Shown: piece by piece, positions 49,705-62,028 of the stretch
Layout: each line of letters starts with the position of its first letter
Numbering within the stretch: position 1 is the first letter of the stretch
From: Megalonaias nervosa
Lineage: Eukaryota > Mollusca > Bivalvia > Unionida > Unionidae
DNA: 64,000 bases
Direction of reading: 5' to 3'
Assembly: GCA_016617855.1 (NCBI GenBank)
Contig: JAECUM010001126.1
Location: 62,001 to 126,000 of the forward strand
Program-made: the position numbers and the translations under genes
The notes under the pieces: generated by a model
The model's database searches: none
What the model was told of the DNA's origin: nothing
Seen by the model: only the letters and a program-made list of their open reading frames with translations

Positions 49705-51157
49705 TTATAACAAGGGAGAGCTGTACAAGTTTTTCCTCACTTTTCACATAAGGTACAATAAGAACGATATAAATAAATGTGCTGTGTATTTGACTGTATA
49801 ATAGATTTGTCATTTCATGTTTAGTTTGCTGAACTACAAGTTACGAATCTCTTTAATGATATATCATTAAACTTCTGTGGTTACGGTGAACATTATCTCT
49901 TCCAATACATATTTTACCCCATTCAATACAAGTCCTGTATCAATAAATTCATAACAGGGAGACCACTTAACATTTTATTGCACTCATATTTGATATTGGC
50001 TTAATATTGTCTTCATCAAAAGCAGAAGAATCAAGAGTACAACTCCAAACGAATCTTTGTAGCTCGGTTCAAAATAAGATTTTTCACTAAAATGAACTCT
50101 GCCAAAACACTTTCTTGAAACAATGCTCTGTTTATTACTATGTCAGATTTCTCAAAGTTCTACAACGTTGTATCAGGATTTTAAGTCCGTCAATGCCATT
50201 GTCTGCTTTTTCCAAAAATATTTTTTATCAAAATAATTATTCGTACTTTACAATTTCTTTCTAACAGGTTAGATTCTTACTTCTTCAATTTATATTAGAA
50301 TTGCATACTGCACTAATTTCCCTTCTATATATGTGACTGGGAATTAATTTATTGGAATACTTGTGCATCATTGCTTTCTAGGCATATGAATTCATACAAA
50401 TGTTGCATAATTTTTTGTACACTGCATTGCCCTAGTAAAGCAGTAGCATCTCAGTAAAAAGGAGTTAACAGTCTCGTATTTGCAAAGCTGAAAATATATC
50501 TGTTTCAGTACAAATAGTCACAATATATTCAAATCTTTACAAACATAAGACTGTTATCCAATAACAATTTTTAATATTTCTTTTATGGAACTTTATAAAT
50601 GATTCTTCTCCTCTGCTTTACTTGGAAATTAGAGGATGCTCTCTTCACTTTCACTATTACATTTGGTAAAGGAGGAGTTCCAGGATCAATGGAATTTCCA
50701 ACAAAGATTCCTCGAAAGAAATTGTTGATAAATTAAAGAAAACTAATATGGCCTGCCAAAGCTAATTTCCATACTGTTTATTACTTATCTCCAACTCCAA
50801 CCGTTCTGGACAAAAGTACCTGGGGATGGAGCCCAACATCCATAAGACATATTACATGTCTACCTGCTGTGATTGCAGGTGTAAGTCTGGTTACAGACAA
50901 GAAAGAAATAAAATATATTTCTGTAATTGCAATTTGTATATAATCTCACATCTGGCCATCCTCCCAGAGATCCCAAAAGAAATACCCAAAAAGTAAATTT
51001 CTCTTCCAGATAGCTGTTACAAGTGCAACTTATGTTACCAAGTTTTTGAATTTCCACTCAGCTGTTTAAAGGACACAATTTGAAGCAGATGGAAGGACAG
51101 ATAGACAATCATCATCATATCCACTCACTAAATTGACTGGGGACAAAATTATCTTAC
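49705..51157. other. Intron between ARM exons, copy B only
   Basis: AT-rich, with one diverged dispersed repeat (50,750-51,050). It is deleted in copy A together with the 51.2 kb exon. Confidence 0.55.
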
Positions 51158-51410
51158 CTCAAAAACTTCCAAGCCATCTTCCTTAATTCCTAACAGATCG
51201 TCAATCAAATATTTGAAAAGTCCTGTCATTGCAACTGCTCTGATAAAGGCTGGGCAGCTGTCGGAGAAATTCCAGAATATTTCTCTGACTGTCATGAGAA
51301 CAAATAGAGTTTCATCATCTTGAGCCTCCTCTGCAATCTTATTGTCAAAAGCGTGTATGCCTGCAGCAGCCAAGACATACACATAAAACTCAAAAAGCAG
51401 TTTTGGAAAC
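51158..51410 (-). CDS. ARM-repeat exon, copy B (5'-most confident exon)
   Basis: Open exon of 253 nt, acceptor 'tttcag', donor 'gtaaga'. It encodes hydrophobic and amphipathic helices: LLFEFYVYVLAAAGIHAFDN, then VLMTVREIFWNFSDSCPAF and KYLIDDLLGIKEDGLEVFE, consistent with an ARM repeat fold. It enters with one base finishing a split codon, so at least one more upstream exon exists, and it leaves in phase 0 into the exon at 49,295-49,436. Copy A has lost this exon. A degenerate repeat of the 145-bp family (51,430-51,560) sits just upstream. Confidence 0.8.
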
Positions 51411-51429
51411 CTGAAAGATTTAAGGAGAG

Positions 51430-51560
51430 ACTGTATATTCAGGATTTGCGATAATAAGATTTTCCAGAAGGCTGCCATTGTGGAAGTACTGGATATCAGA
51501 TTTGACATTTAGAACCAGCTAGATATCATTACAATTCTGTGATGACAAATGGACATTCCA
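51430..51560. repeat. Single dispersed unit related to the 145-bp repeat
   Basis: Contains 'gataataagattttccagaa', 'ggctgccattg', 'tactggatatcagatttgac' and 'agaaccagctagatatcat', matching the consensus of the array at 3,690-4,440. It borders the 5' end of the ARM exon at 51,410. Confidence 0.6.
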
Positions 51561-52599
51561 GAAGTTCTTCAGCTCTATGACAACTAGAGCTAGAACTGAG
51601 AGTACATATTTATCACAAAATGTGATCAAAGAGAGAGAAAAGGCTATTATTGCCTTTCTTTTATATATCTAAATGAATGAAGACATAGTATGCTAAGATC
51701 AGACTTCTGAATTTCTGTGCTTTATTTCGTTTTAGATGTAGTGTTTTACACCTCAACAACATGGAAGGTTACACATGACTGAGAGGTAAATGGACCACAG
51801 TTTCTTGCCTAGGGACAATAAACAGTAGCTTTCCCAGGTTGATCCTACAGTTCAATTTGAAGGCACCATTTTGATCATGAGTCATGCATGCCAACTAGTG
51901 AGTCACAGTAGCTCTTGCATTTGAATGCACATTATTCTTAAAATTTGTTTTCAATAACAATCATTGTTTGTTTTATTATTTTCTATTGATCTGTCAATGA
52001 CCATACTGCCTGCACGTATCGCAGTAGTTATTTCAATTTCTTAACTTCCACAGGATGAGTGTTCATTTCATCAACGATCATTAATTCCCTGCTGAACAGT
52101 TGGGAAAGTCAATGATAGGTACAAGGTAGGCAGGTAAAATATGTGCTACATTTTGTAAACGTTGTACTTTGAAATGCAATTAATGGTAAATGATGCAACA
52201 TAAATTTACAATGAGAATGAATATGGGGTTTTAAGGTAATAAGACACTAAGTTTAACAAAAGCCACTACTTTTTACTTTTAGAGGAGATATGCAATTAAG
52301 TCTTTTCATGTCCATTCCATATTGGTGTACTTGTTTAAGGTTATAATAGTAAGTATAGGCATGTGTAACTCCAGCTGCAGGATGAATAAAGAATAAAAGA
52401 TTTTTATGAAGCAAAAGGCTGAGGAATATAATGAGGTGGTCATTTACTTTGTGTATAAACATCACGAAGCTGAGAAAAAGTTACGAGCAAATGCTTCGAC
52501 AATAACAAACTAGGTTCCATGACCAAAAAACAATTTCTAGTGTCCTGGCACTGATACGGTATAAACCTTTACTGTCTTAAATTCAATATCAACACCTAG

Positions 52600-52871
52600 G
52601 ATGCAGGATGTCACGGGTTCTAATCCCCGCCGATTCATATCAAAGCCTTATAAAAATGGTACTAACATCTGCCTCAGTGGGCGCTCAGCATTATGAGGTT
52701 TTTGTTAGGACTGGTTGGCATGGTGTCAGGATAATGTGACTGGGTGGGACATCACGCTACATGTCTGAGACATGATGGCCCAATGCTAGACATCACTATA
52801 AACTGTCACACTGCAGATATCCTAGTGATATGACTGAAAAATTGTTAAAGCTAGGTTAAAAATCCAAATCA

Positions 52872-52872
<1 letters not shown>
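52600..52872 (+). repeat. tRNA-derived SINE, 5'-truncated member (family 1)
   Basis: Starts within the tRNA-like part ('cacgggttctaatcccc') and then follows the family-1 body ('aaatggtactaacatctgcc', 'aggataatgtgactgggtgg'). It ends 'aaatccaaatcagacacac', running directly into a (CA)n tract. Confidence 0.8.

Positions 52873-52917
<45 letters not shown>
52873..52917. repeat. (AC)n microsatellite
   Basis: 45 bp of AC at the 3' tail of a family-1 SINE. Confidence 0.97.
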
Positions 52918-52918
<1 letters not shown>

Positions 52919-53016
52919 TTTAATTCTAATCATGTCTGTGTACATCTATGCTCTCCATGCAGTAGTCTCAACTTTAAACAAAAAAGATATTGAATGTTTA
53001 ACATATGCTTACTTAC

Positions 53017-53131
53017 CCTTCATCAACAAGGTGATTTCCCATCTTCTTGATTCAACTTTTGAAAGTTATCCAGCAGGTTTTGTTTCAAGGCATTTTGTAC
53101 TTCATTCAATTTTCTTATTAAAATTTGAAGA
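53017..53131 (-). CDS. Candidate upstream helical exon, copy B (uncertain)
   Basis: Between a good acceptor ('gattttttatag') and a perfect donor ('gtaagt') lie 115 nt. Read after one split base they encode a charged amphipathic helix, LIRKLNEVQNALKQNLLDNF and QKLNQEDGKSP. The frame ends in two TGA codons just before the donor, so a small frameshift or a different donor would be needed. It lies 5' of the ARM exon at 51,410 on the same strand and may be a decayed N-terminal exon. It could equally be chance. Confidence 0.28.
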
Positions 53132-54758
53132 CTATAAAAAATCAAACAAAAGCATGAATAAAATGCATTATATTCTCAAGACCAACCTTTATTTCTTCAT
53201 TAATTGCTTCTACATTCAGAAACTTCACCCACCGCAGTTTTAAATTGATGGGGGAGATGTATTCCCGAAACGTATACTTCTAGAAATTGATCCTGTCTGA
53301 GTTCTTGTTGGCACTTTCTTGGTCATCCTATGTTTTTAAAAGAAAGTTAATATGTGTATTGACTTTCATGTTTTGTTCTAAATCCATTAATTGATCTTAT
53401 AATAAAATCTTTGATCCATACCAAACAATACTTTGCCATTACTCAATAAAAGACAGGGTTAAATATACATGGTAGTCAGTAGCAAATTTGCCACATATTT
53501 TATAGTACTGCTACTTGTGCAAAAATTTTGTAGAACATTTCTTCTACCAACAATGAAGAAAATTAAAATGTTTCAGTGACACAAGTTTTGAATTTTCCTG
53601 ACCAAAAGCAGTTATTCCATTACCTTTCTTTTGATCAAAATTAATGTCAACACTGCAGTTGAAAGTCTATCCTTGTTACTGGTAATTCCTTGGAATTTTT
53701 GAGCAAGCAACATCACAATGAAGATGAGCATGTATTAATGAATATAGTATTTTTTAAAAAGCATCTACAAGACACAAATCAGTAGAATTTGTACACAGTT
53801 ATGAAGTGTCATTTTCAACAAAGGGTAATAAAACATTTTGCTCGACATACCGGTAAGTGAAAGACAACAGTATAATGGAACTGCCATAATAAAAGTAACT
53901 CCTGGGACATGGAATAATTATTATTTTTTGTTGTGTCTCAAGAACTGCATGCAAAAATATAACATTTTCAGTGTAAAATATGTAACAGATAATGTCAAGA
54001 CAAAATTGGCATGATCGCCATATGTCACACATAACTGGCCACCACTTGTTCAATTAAGACATCGATGAACTAATATAAAGTACTAAGATTGTTTTCATGT
54101 CATTATTTTGTACTTATATCTCTGTTTATTCACAAAATATTATATAGAGATTTTATTTTATTCGTAGTCTTTACCAAATCACATTCTTCCAGATCATATT
54201 TAGCTAGATATGTTACATCCATTGCTGTTTTAATCGCTTTGTTCCACATGCTCAAGGGTGAGCATTTTTCAGTGATGTATGCAATCTTACAAAGTGATGC
54301 AACCTATATGAAAAGCCACATATATTTAAATATGTAGTGCACATAACTAGTATATAGTCACATAACTATATACATTCATTACAGAATTATTATATGTTAA
54401 AATTCTGAACACAGATAGACCAATATCACCATCAATCCATTTAAGTTTTTAGTTTTGGCTGAACACAAATGCATAATTTTCCTGACATTAAATTCATCGT
54501 ACTTTTCATTTTTTCATGATGATTATTTTTTGTCTTCTTTTGTTTCTAATTGGTAGATTTCACTTTTGTTTCTGCCAGCTGAATCCATGGCTGTTAATTA
54601 TTTAACTCCGAAAAGGGCTTGGGTAAAGAGGGAATTTTGTCTAGCAGCAATCCTGGTACCCGTTTGCTATACAACATAACAAACACCAATTAAAGTTTTA
54701 AATTCAAAAGTGGCTTCAGAATGACAAGATGCTGTAAATAACTAAGCAATATCAAATT

Positions 54759-54760
<2 letters not shown>

Positions 54761-54838
<78 letters not shown>
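54761..54838. repeat. (CT)n microsatellite
   Basis: 78 bp of uninterrupted CT immediately 5' of the full-length family-1 SINE. Confidence 0.98.
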
Positions 54839-54840
<2 letters not shown>

Positions 54841-54844
54841 CTAG

Positions 54845-55165
54845 ACCGCTCTGGTGGCCTAGTGGTTAGAGCGTCTGCCTCGGATGCGGGAGGTCGCGGG
54901 TTCGAACTCTGGCCGAGTCATACCAAAGACTTTAAAAAATGGTACTAACAGCTGCCTCGCTTGGTGCTCAGCATTAAAAGGTTAGTGTTAGGACCGGTCG
55001 GCCTGGCGTCAGGATAATGTGACTGGGAGGGACATCATGCCACATGTCTGCGGCATGATGCCCCAGTGCTAGACATCACGATAAACTGTCACAATGCAGA
55101 CATCGTAAGGATATGACTGAAATATTGTTAAAGTTACGTTAAAAATCTAAATCAGGCACACTCTT
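54845..55165 (+). repeat. tRNA-derived SINE, full-length member (family 1)
   Basis: The head is tRNA-like, with box A 'tggcctagtggttagagcg' and box B 'gggttcgaactc'. The body contains 'taatgtgactgggagggac', 'catgatgccccagtgctaga' and 'tgttaaagttacgttaaaaa'. It is directly preceded by a (CT)n tract. The head is not a functional tRNA gene: stems are imperfect and it continues into the SINE body. Confidence 0.8.
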
Positions 55166-55169
55166 TCTT

Positions 55170-57266
55170 AGATACATGAATAAACAATACACACACTTCA
55201 TCAACGTTCACACTTTTCTTTAATTTCATCATTTGGTACAATTTCTTTATTTTCTACTGAATTTGTATCCATCACTGGTTTAGTCCTTTGATATGAAATA
55301 GCTTTTTACTCCATAATATTAGCACGATTACCATAGCTTAGTAAACAGGTACTATTAAAGCTTGCTTGCATCAAAGCAAAGAGTCATGAGTTTTCAAGGT
55401 ATTAAAAAATTTTTCTATGCATTATTTCAGATAGTTCTTTATCATATTTTAGAGTTGATGAAGTTTCATGCAATGATGTCTATGATTTGAATACAAAGGA
55501 TTTACTTCATTCAGTACACATTAGATTCTTCAAAGTACAAGCAGTGACACCAAGGTGTAAAAAAACTCACTAAAAGCAAGTGCTGAACCAAAATCTATTT
55601 TCATCGTTGTCATAATTGTATCACATTTTAATGAGTAAGGTATTTACATTTTTACTTACAAAATGTAATTACTGATGCTTTTCAACAATTTTAATACAAT
55701 AACGCTTAAACTGACAAAAGTAAACTAGAGCAGAAAAGGGAGAAGTTATTATCAATAAGGGTACAACATCCTGCTGATGCTTAATTCTTGTCATCATCCT
55801 ATCAAATGATAAATATTTGGATTTGGCAGAAATAGGCCAACAATGAAAAAAATGTGTTTCCTATTGCACTGGTTTTAGAAATAGGGTAGATAGGTAGGTT
55901 TTTTCTCTAAATATTATATATATTATAATCATTAATATATATATATAATATACTAAGTGCTTCAACCACTGGGCTAAGCAGGCTCAATTAGATGCACAAA
56001 TTAGTTTTGGGGTTTTGTTTTAAAAAAAAATATTTATTTTTATCCTGGGGGAAAATAAGTGCTATGGTCAGAGCTGAAAAATAAGGATGGTCAGCCGACA
56101 AGAAAACATTTTTTGGGGCCCAAGAAAATAGAGGAAAATTTAAAATAATTATTGATTTTTAAAAAATTATATTAATCTATAACACTTCCATCTAACAAAT
56201 GATCATGATAGAACTTTCAAAACCATAAAATCGTTTTCTTTTAATACAAAGGTGTTATAACTGATCGGTACAAAAGACTGTCTAATGAGTCCAAAGACTT
56301 TAGTAGATGAAACAATTGCTATGATTTGGTGTCCCAAAATGTACAGATCACACAAATTACTTTTGAAAATGGGAGGAATAGTGGCTCAGTGGTTAGCTTG
56401 CCAGACTCACTAATTAATGGGTGTGGAATTTAATCTTAATATCAAACCTGCCTGGATCAGCCACCCACTTGTGTCATTGAGCAAGACACTTTAATTGCCT
56501 TTGCACTAAAATGCCTACTTGTGTTGCTGTATCATAACACAACGAAACACAACTTCTGAAAATTGTATTAAGGGTGTCCCAATACTTAACGTAATTATGG
56601 TAAATTAATATAAAGCAAGAACTTGTAGTACATGTGCTTAGTGTGCCATTGTGCTAAGGAGCTAAAAGATACGTAGCAAATTTCACCTTTAATGTTAACC
56701 CTGAAAAGGCTTTTTATGCCAGTTGACATGGCACATGCAGTAACATGCCTATACGCTCTTAAGGCAAAAGGGTGAGATTTTGGGTCCCATCACAAACTTC
56801 TGAGTAATGTAGTTGGGATGGGTGATATATACTGCGCACTAAAATGCGTCATTTAGTAATCTTCTTGCAAATAAAGGGTAATTAAATTATAGTCCCATAC
56901 CTGAATCCATGTAATGTGCTTTTTATTCACTGTCTACTGATAATAAGGCTCAATCTTGTTATATAAACACACTTCAATATCCATGAATTCCCACATGAGC
57001 ATTTATATCCAGCAATTTATTACAATTTACTTTCTTGTCAAGTATAAAGCCTGAAACCTAGCACAAATCTTGTATGTACGGTTTACACTGAAAATCAAAA
57101 CAAGACCTACAAGACGGGACTGCAATGTTTACACACGTAATAGATTAGTTTAATTTATTGACTGAAAACGTTTACAAAATTAGAAAATATGCAAACAAAC
57201 ATGAATTTGCCTCTCAGTGACACAGGATTTACCATACCACATGTATATTTCCTAATCTCTGCTTAC
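55170..57266. other. Copy-B-only intronic or intergenic DNA
   Basis: Contains a short AT palindrome near 55,914-55,950 and the family-3 SINE at 56,380. No convincing exon. Confidence 0.5.
56380..56590 (+). repeat. tRNA-derived SINE (family 3), candidate
   Basis: Box A-like 'gtggctcagtggttagc' is followed after a degenerate box B by 'tgtcattgagcaagacactt', a wording seen in several invertebrate SINE bodies, then 'ttgcctttgcactaaaatgc'. One copy only in the window. Confidence 0.5.
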
Positions 57267-57346
57267 CAGGAAAGTTTGTATTAATTCTCTGCTTAAAGTG
57301 TGTAGGATTTTCACACTGCATGAGCCATCACTAGGAACGGCACACG
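57267..57346 (-). CDS. Candidate upstream exon, copy B (uncertain)
   Basis: An 80-nt open stretch between 'ctcgtcag' and donor 'gtaagc' on the minus strand. After two split bases it reads CAVPSDGSCSVKILHTLSRE and LIQTFL. The helix-like end and the donor fit an exon of the ARM gene's 5' part, and it ends in phase 0. No family motif is recognisable, and its phase does not fit the 53,131 candidate directly, so another exon would have to lie between. Chance cannot be excluded. Confidence 0.22.
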
Positions 57347-58283
57347 CTGACGAGAATGTGTTGTAGCACACATTATATATCAATCAGATTTACTGATAAT
57401 GCTGACATAAATTCCATACACTACATTATTAACCTATAAAGGTACATAAGTTAAACATTTCTGAGAGAAACAAATATCATTTGAAGAAATGCTGTTTCAA
57501 GTTTGTATTAGCTATTGCATAAAACCTTATTCATCATCAATCCTACAAAAACATCCCTCTCTGCATGCCCATCGTTTTGTTTTTACATGTATTTAACAGT
57601 AGGAAACCATATCAACACGATCGTGGAGAAGTTTGACTGAAATTGTCAAATATATTCACCAAAGGCATATCTTATAAACTAAATCCTGTCATAATCAGAG
57701 GTAAAAGACCATCAACAAAAGACAATCACTAGTGAAGCATGCACATCATAAAAGATGTTGACTGTGCAATAAGTCTACATGTAAGTGGTAGATAGGGGGA
57801 AAAGTTGTTTTGCATAAATGGCATCATTTCAGTCATTGCAGACCATTTACACGCCTGAAAAGTAAGGTAAACATTGTAGCATTATTATTAATTTTGTCTG
57901 AAAACTGATATTCTCTTATTTAATATTTAACTGCAAGTATCATTATAATGTCTCAGAATTATAACTGTATCAATAAATAAGATTCAGTTGACCTTTTCAT
58001 GTATTGTCAAGTCACTAGTGATGTCCAAGAAAAAATGATACTAGTTATTACTTATTATAGGTTGAGATTTTTACTGTAAATTATTCAAATGTGTGCTTCA
58101 AGCATAAGTCCTCCACCACATTAAATTTTAATTCAGTCTTACAGAAACTTGTATTATACTCTTTTCTAGGCACATGATCCTAGACAAATTTAAATGTATT
58201 GTTCCTTTAAGTCGAGTTACATTTTTTCACAGTTTCTGCATTTTTCTGCAATTTCAAACCAACCGAAGAGACAATGAACGTGT

Positions 58284-58287
<4 letters not shown>

Positions 58288-58345
<58 letters not shown>
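58288..58345. repeat. (TA)n microsatellite
   Basis: About 58 bp of TA, in the segment present only in copy B. Confidence 0.97.
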
Positions 58346-58347
<2 letters not shown>

Positions 58348-59068
58348 TTATAATATTTCTGAAAATTCAGTCGAGCCGCCCAAGTAAAATGTCACCTAAC
58401 ATTACAATCTGGTGACGAAAATTAATCGGCCACATGCCTCCACAATGCCACAGGAGCTAGTATCGTTGCTACAATTTACCTGTTAGTCATTTTAGTACTG
58501 TACATGCATCACTGAGAGATAAATTGTAAGCAAGGATACGAGAGCTGTGCACGCTCTCGAATCATCTAAATCTTGTGTCGTGAAGAATTTACTTGTTGTA
58601 GTCTGAATTTTCTCTGATCCTTGTAACCCCGTTTTAAATATCTGAATATTTATGCTTGGGTGTGTGTCCGAATATCTAAAACGTGGTGGCCAAAGTTTAA
58701 GGAATCTTGGACTATCAAGTTGGTTTTATACCTGGACTAACTTCTGCGACAATGGCTGATAATAGGCTGTATCCCGAACAGTAGCTTGGTTCCAAAATAT
58801 ATTGTTAGTTAAGAGCACCAAAACGTGTCAAAATCCTTATTGTCCTTCAAAGTGAATTAACTGCTGTTAAGATTTTCAACTGCATGGTTATTTGATTTTC
58901 ACTTCCGTTTTGGGAGATCTATTCTTACCATTGGCAAAGACCCAGGTAGGTAGGTAGGTCGTGGAGGAAAACTGCCGCTTCTTATAAAATGGTGAGCACT
59001 GGATTTTTCTACTTCAGAATTAGATCAATATTACTTCCAGAGGTGTCTATTCACATGGCGATCGTGAT

Positions 59069-59087
59069 CACACACACACACACACAC
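59069..59087. repeat. (CA)n tract
   Basis: 19 bp of CA at the left breakpoint of the inverted block in copy B, where copy A has a LINE fragment. Confidence 0.9.
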
Positions 59088-59111
59088 CCCATGTCGGCCA
59101 ATACCGCGCGT

Positions 59112-60057
59112 CTGGTAATTCTGCGCAACGATACTACATTCCTGTAAACATTGGATCACGTGTTGTTTTTGGTCGAATATCCAATTTGCATCACGAAAGG
59201 TCGATCGTCCTTTATGAGGCAAGTGATATTCATAAAACGTACAAAATTATTCTACATTTCAACCCTAATTGCATATGAAAATGTGATTTCTAAATGTAAA
59301 CATGAAGACCCACTCCATGACAGTCTTGAACTTGTAACCCTGAAAATCATATTTACCATGTAACTTTTAGAATCATAAAATAAATACATTATATAAAAGA
59401 TGGAAATGTATACCTTAAACCGATACTGCATTTTAATCCAAGTTTCCAATTTTGCAAGTTGTCCATACGCAGTTTTATCGTCTGCTATACAACATTTCAA
59501 CTTGCCGCTAGAACGGGATTCTCGAGAAATTCCCGGAATATAGACAGTTTCTAAATTCTTTAGCCATTTTTTTCCCATGAACGAGAAGTTGTAAACACAT
59601 TACGTCCTATTCATTGTTGGTTCTCTTTAACATAATAGCTTATTTTTTTATAAAACGTTGAACTTTACTAATTTTTTTTTTAACAAGATCGGTTTAATCT
59701 GCTTAATATCTCTTGCCATTTATTGGCAGTGTTACTTTGAATTTTGTAAAACTAGCTATAAACCTGACCTAATTACTGTTGACAGAAACAGTCCAAAGTA
59801 ATGCATTTCATTTCTATATCTCGATGAATAAACATTACATCTTTTCAAGGCTGTGCGTAGAATAGGCTGACATGAAACCACAGGTGTGGTATCCCGTGTG
59901 TCCAAAATTGATATTATTTTGAACAGAATATTTTGGTGACAATTGCCTCTTTTCAAATGGTAAGCAGTGCAGTATTTTATTTTCGTCAATTGGTCGAGTT
60001 CGGTATGCGTTCTGCTTCAATATTGGACAAGGAACCTTAGGTGTGCAGAAATACCCG
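59112..60057. mobile_element. Inverted-repeat-bounded element, copy B orientation
   Basis: Reverse-complement counterpart of 20,352-21,319. Ends are ctggtaattctgcgc at 59,112-59,126 and the complement of cgggtatttctgc at 60,043-60,057. The inner ORF-like stretch now runs on the minus strand (QNAYRTRPIDENKILHCLPF). A (CA)n tract (59,069-59,087) and a (TA)n tract (60,082-60,137) sit beyond the two ends. Both flanks outside the element align with copy A in direct orientation, so only this block is flipped. Confidence 0.6.
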
Positions 60058-60077
60058 AGAGCGTTGTATATATATGC

Positions 60078-60081
<4 letters not shown>

Positions 60082-60137
<56 letters not shown>
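60082..60137. repeat. (TA)n microsatellite
   Basis: 56 bp of TA at the right breakpoint of the inverted block in copy B, preceded by 'tatatatgcatgtg'. It is absent at the matching place in copy A. Confidence 0.97.
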
Positions 60138-60139
<2 letters not shown>

Positions 60140-61983
60140 GCACGGTGTCAGTGCATTAGGAACGAGTCCAAAATATTCCGAATGCTGTAAACTCGTACAT
60201 AGCACGTGCCCATCAAACAGAATTGCATGCTAACCTATCTACTTTTCCAGTCTTTACACCTCGAGAACCGTTTTCGTTAATTACTGGTATCGGTGAAAGG
60301 TCCGAATAAATCTGACCCAAACAACTATCACCATATAACATATTATCTTTATAAGGTGGTCATAAGCCCTTAAAAATCAGGCCCAGCTGCACAAGCATTA
60401 CATTGATCGAAGATCAGTACATTAACGTATTAAAAAAATATTAAATCTGACCCTAAAATGTTAGAAGTATAAGATGGTCCTAAACCCAGACAAGCATGAG
60501 CAGCTGCACAGAGTGGCATATTCAGAACTATAACATAAGGGAACTTCTATTGGGCTTAGGATAACGGACCCCAACATTACAAATCATAAGATGGTATAAG
60601 CCCAACCAAGTTACAAGTTCCTTTACTTTTATGTGCATTCCATTACTTTTGCGCGTTCCCTTACCTTTTGCGCTCGCTATGTCCTTCTCCTACCCTCCTC
60701 ATGAGTAACATGCCTTACCTCACTTCCTGAATGCGTTCACTGACTTCTTTATTTAGTACTACACCACTAGGTGGTAAAAGCTCAACCATAAGGCCAACTA
60801 CACAAGGATAAAAATATCTAAGCATAATTTAGACTAAGTCGCAGCAACAAGGTAGTCACAAGATCAAAACAGCTCACATTAATTAGATGATATAAGGCTG
60901 CTAAAACCCATAACCATCATTCCACGTCACATAAGGAGACAACCATTGTAACTATCCACTAATTAACTACCTAAAAGTGCGTATTCAGCTGTTAATTAGG
61001 GCATGAACCGATACCAGGTCAACTCTGTCACAATTACCAAAAGTAAAGATATTTCATTGTAAAATCAGTACAGCAACATTGGACCTCCTGATCACTGGAT
61101 CGCGGTAAGCCAACGTCGCATCTCTTGATGTCCCGGCCCCTCCTTGATCACGACAAGACATCGATAAAGGACGAGGGTGTGGCTCGATTTGCACTCGTCC
61201 AGCAAAACTGTAAAACCGCGAAGGACATGATAATAAGCACGGAGCCGGGATATCGTTATAAGTGTTGATCCATTCCCACATGACAATTAAGAGGCATGCC
61301 TTGCGTGCAGTAAGGCGTCGGGTGGCAGCATTTGCATGCTTACCCACGCCGAGAAATTAAATTTGCCAACTTTGTTGGCATTAAACCGACGTACATGCAG
61401 GGCCGACAAGGGGGGGGGACCAGGGATATATCCCCGGGGCTCAGGCCCGTAAGGCGGCCAGAACCGAACAACGCTTTTTAATTTATAAAAGAAAAATTTT
61501 GTTTGAAGAAGAACTAGGAGAAATCTGGGTGTTTCTTACCCTTGGGCAGGTGATCGCTCTCTACGGCCCTGATTACATGACTGAACTGCCGCACACGACA
61601 TTAATTTCTGAGCGAACGAACGAACAGATTTACAAGGTTGGCGATCGATTTATCTCACTACAAAACACCGTTAAAAAGCGAACTGTTACATCGTGTTTGT
61701 TTCGTTTGGCGGCCTGCATTCAATGTTACAATGCCACTGCTGCCTTGTATAATCCGCTGTTGCTAACAATATTCGCACTGCGACCGGTGTCTGTCTCGCA
61801 GTTTGGATTATAAACATTATTATATTGTGTGCAAACAGTTAGACCCTAGTCCGTGAATTAGTGGTTTTCACAAGAACGCAAACAATTACTAAAACAATTT
61901 TTCTCTAACAGTCCAGAATGTTTGTTTTCGATAAGCAACCTTTACATAATCAATAAGCAGGGGCACCCACAGAATTATTTTCG

Positions 61984-61994
61984 TGTGTCTGTGT

Positions 61995-62027
<33 letters not shown>

Positions 62028-62028
62028 G
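61984..62028. repeat. (GT)n-rich tract
   Basis: GT repeats with two CT interruptions. Copy A has only a short version ('gtgtgtctgtgtgtgtgg' near 23,150), so it expanded in copy B. Confidence 0.95.

Larger units (their letters stand above)
38161..51410 (-). pseudogene. ARM-TIR-SAM-like gene, copy B (internal exons deleted)
   Basis: Minus-strand paralogue of the copy-A gene. Exons seen are 51,158-51,410, 49,295-49,436 and 46,799-47,139 (ARM repeats, all open), then 41,134-41,318 (TIR C-terminal third) and 38,161-38,253 (SAM-like). The three exons between (last ARM, linker plus TIR start, TIR middle), which copy A has at 13.25, 10.8 and 2.3 kb, are absent. The 46.8 kb exon ends in phase 0, but the 41.3 kb exon starts with two bases of a split codon, so direct splicing would shift the frame. 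Either the locus is a pseudogene or it yields only an ARM fragment. An assembly collapse could also produce this picture. Upstream exons are uncertain; see candidates at 53,017 and 57,267. Confidence 0.7.

Noticed and set aside
54845..54920. tRNA gene
   Set aside because: Box A and box B are good, but the stems pair poorly and the sequence continues into a SINE body shared with 52,600-52,872.
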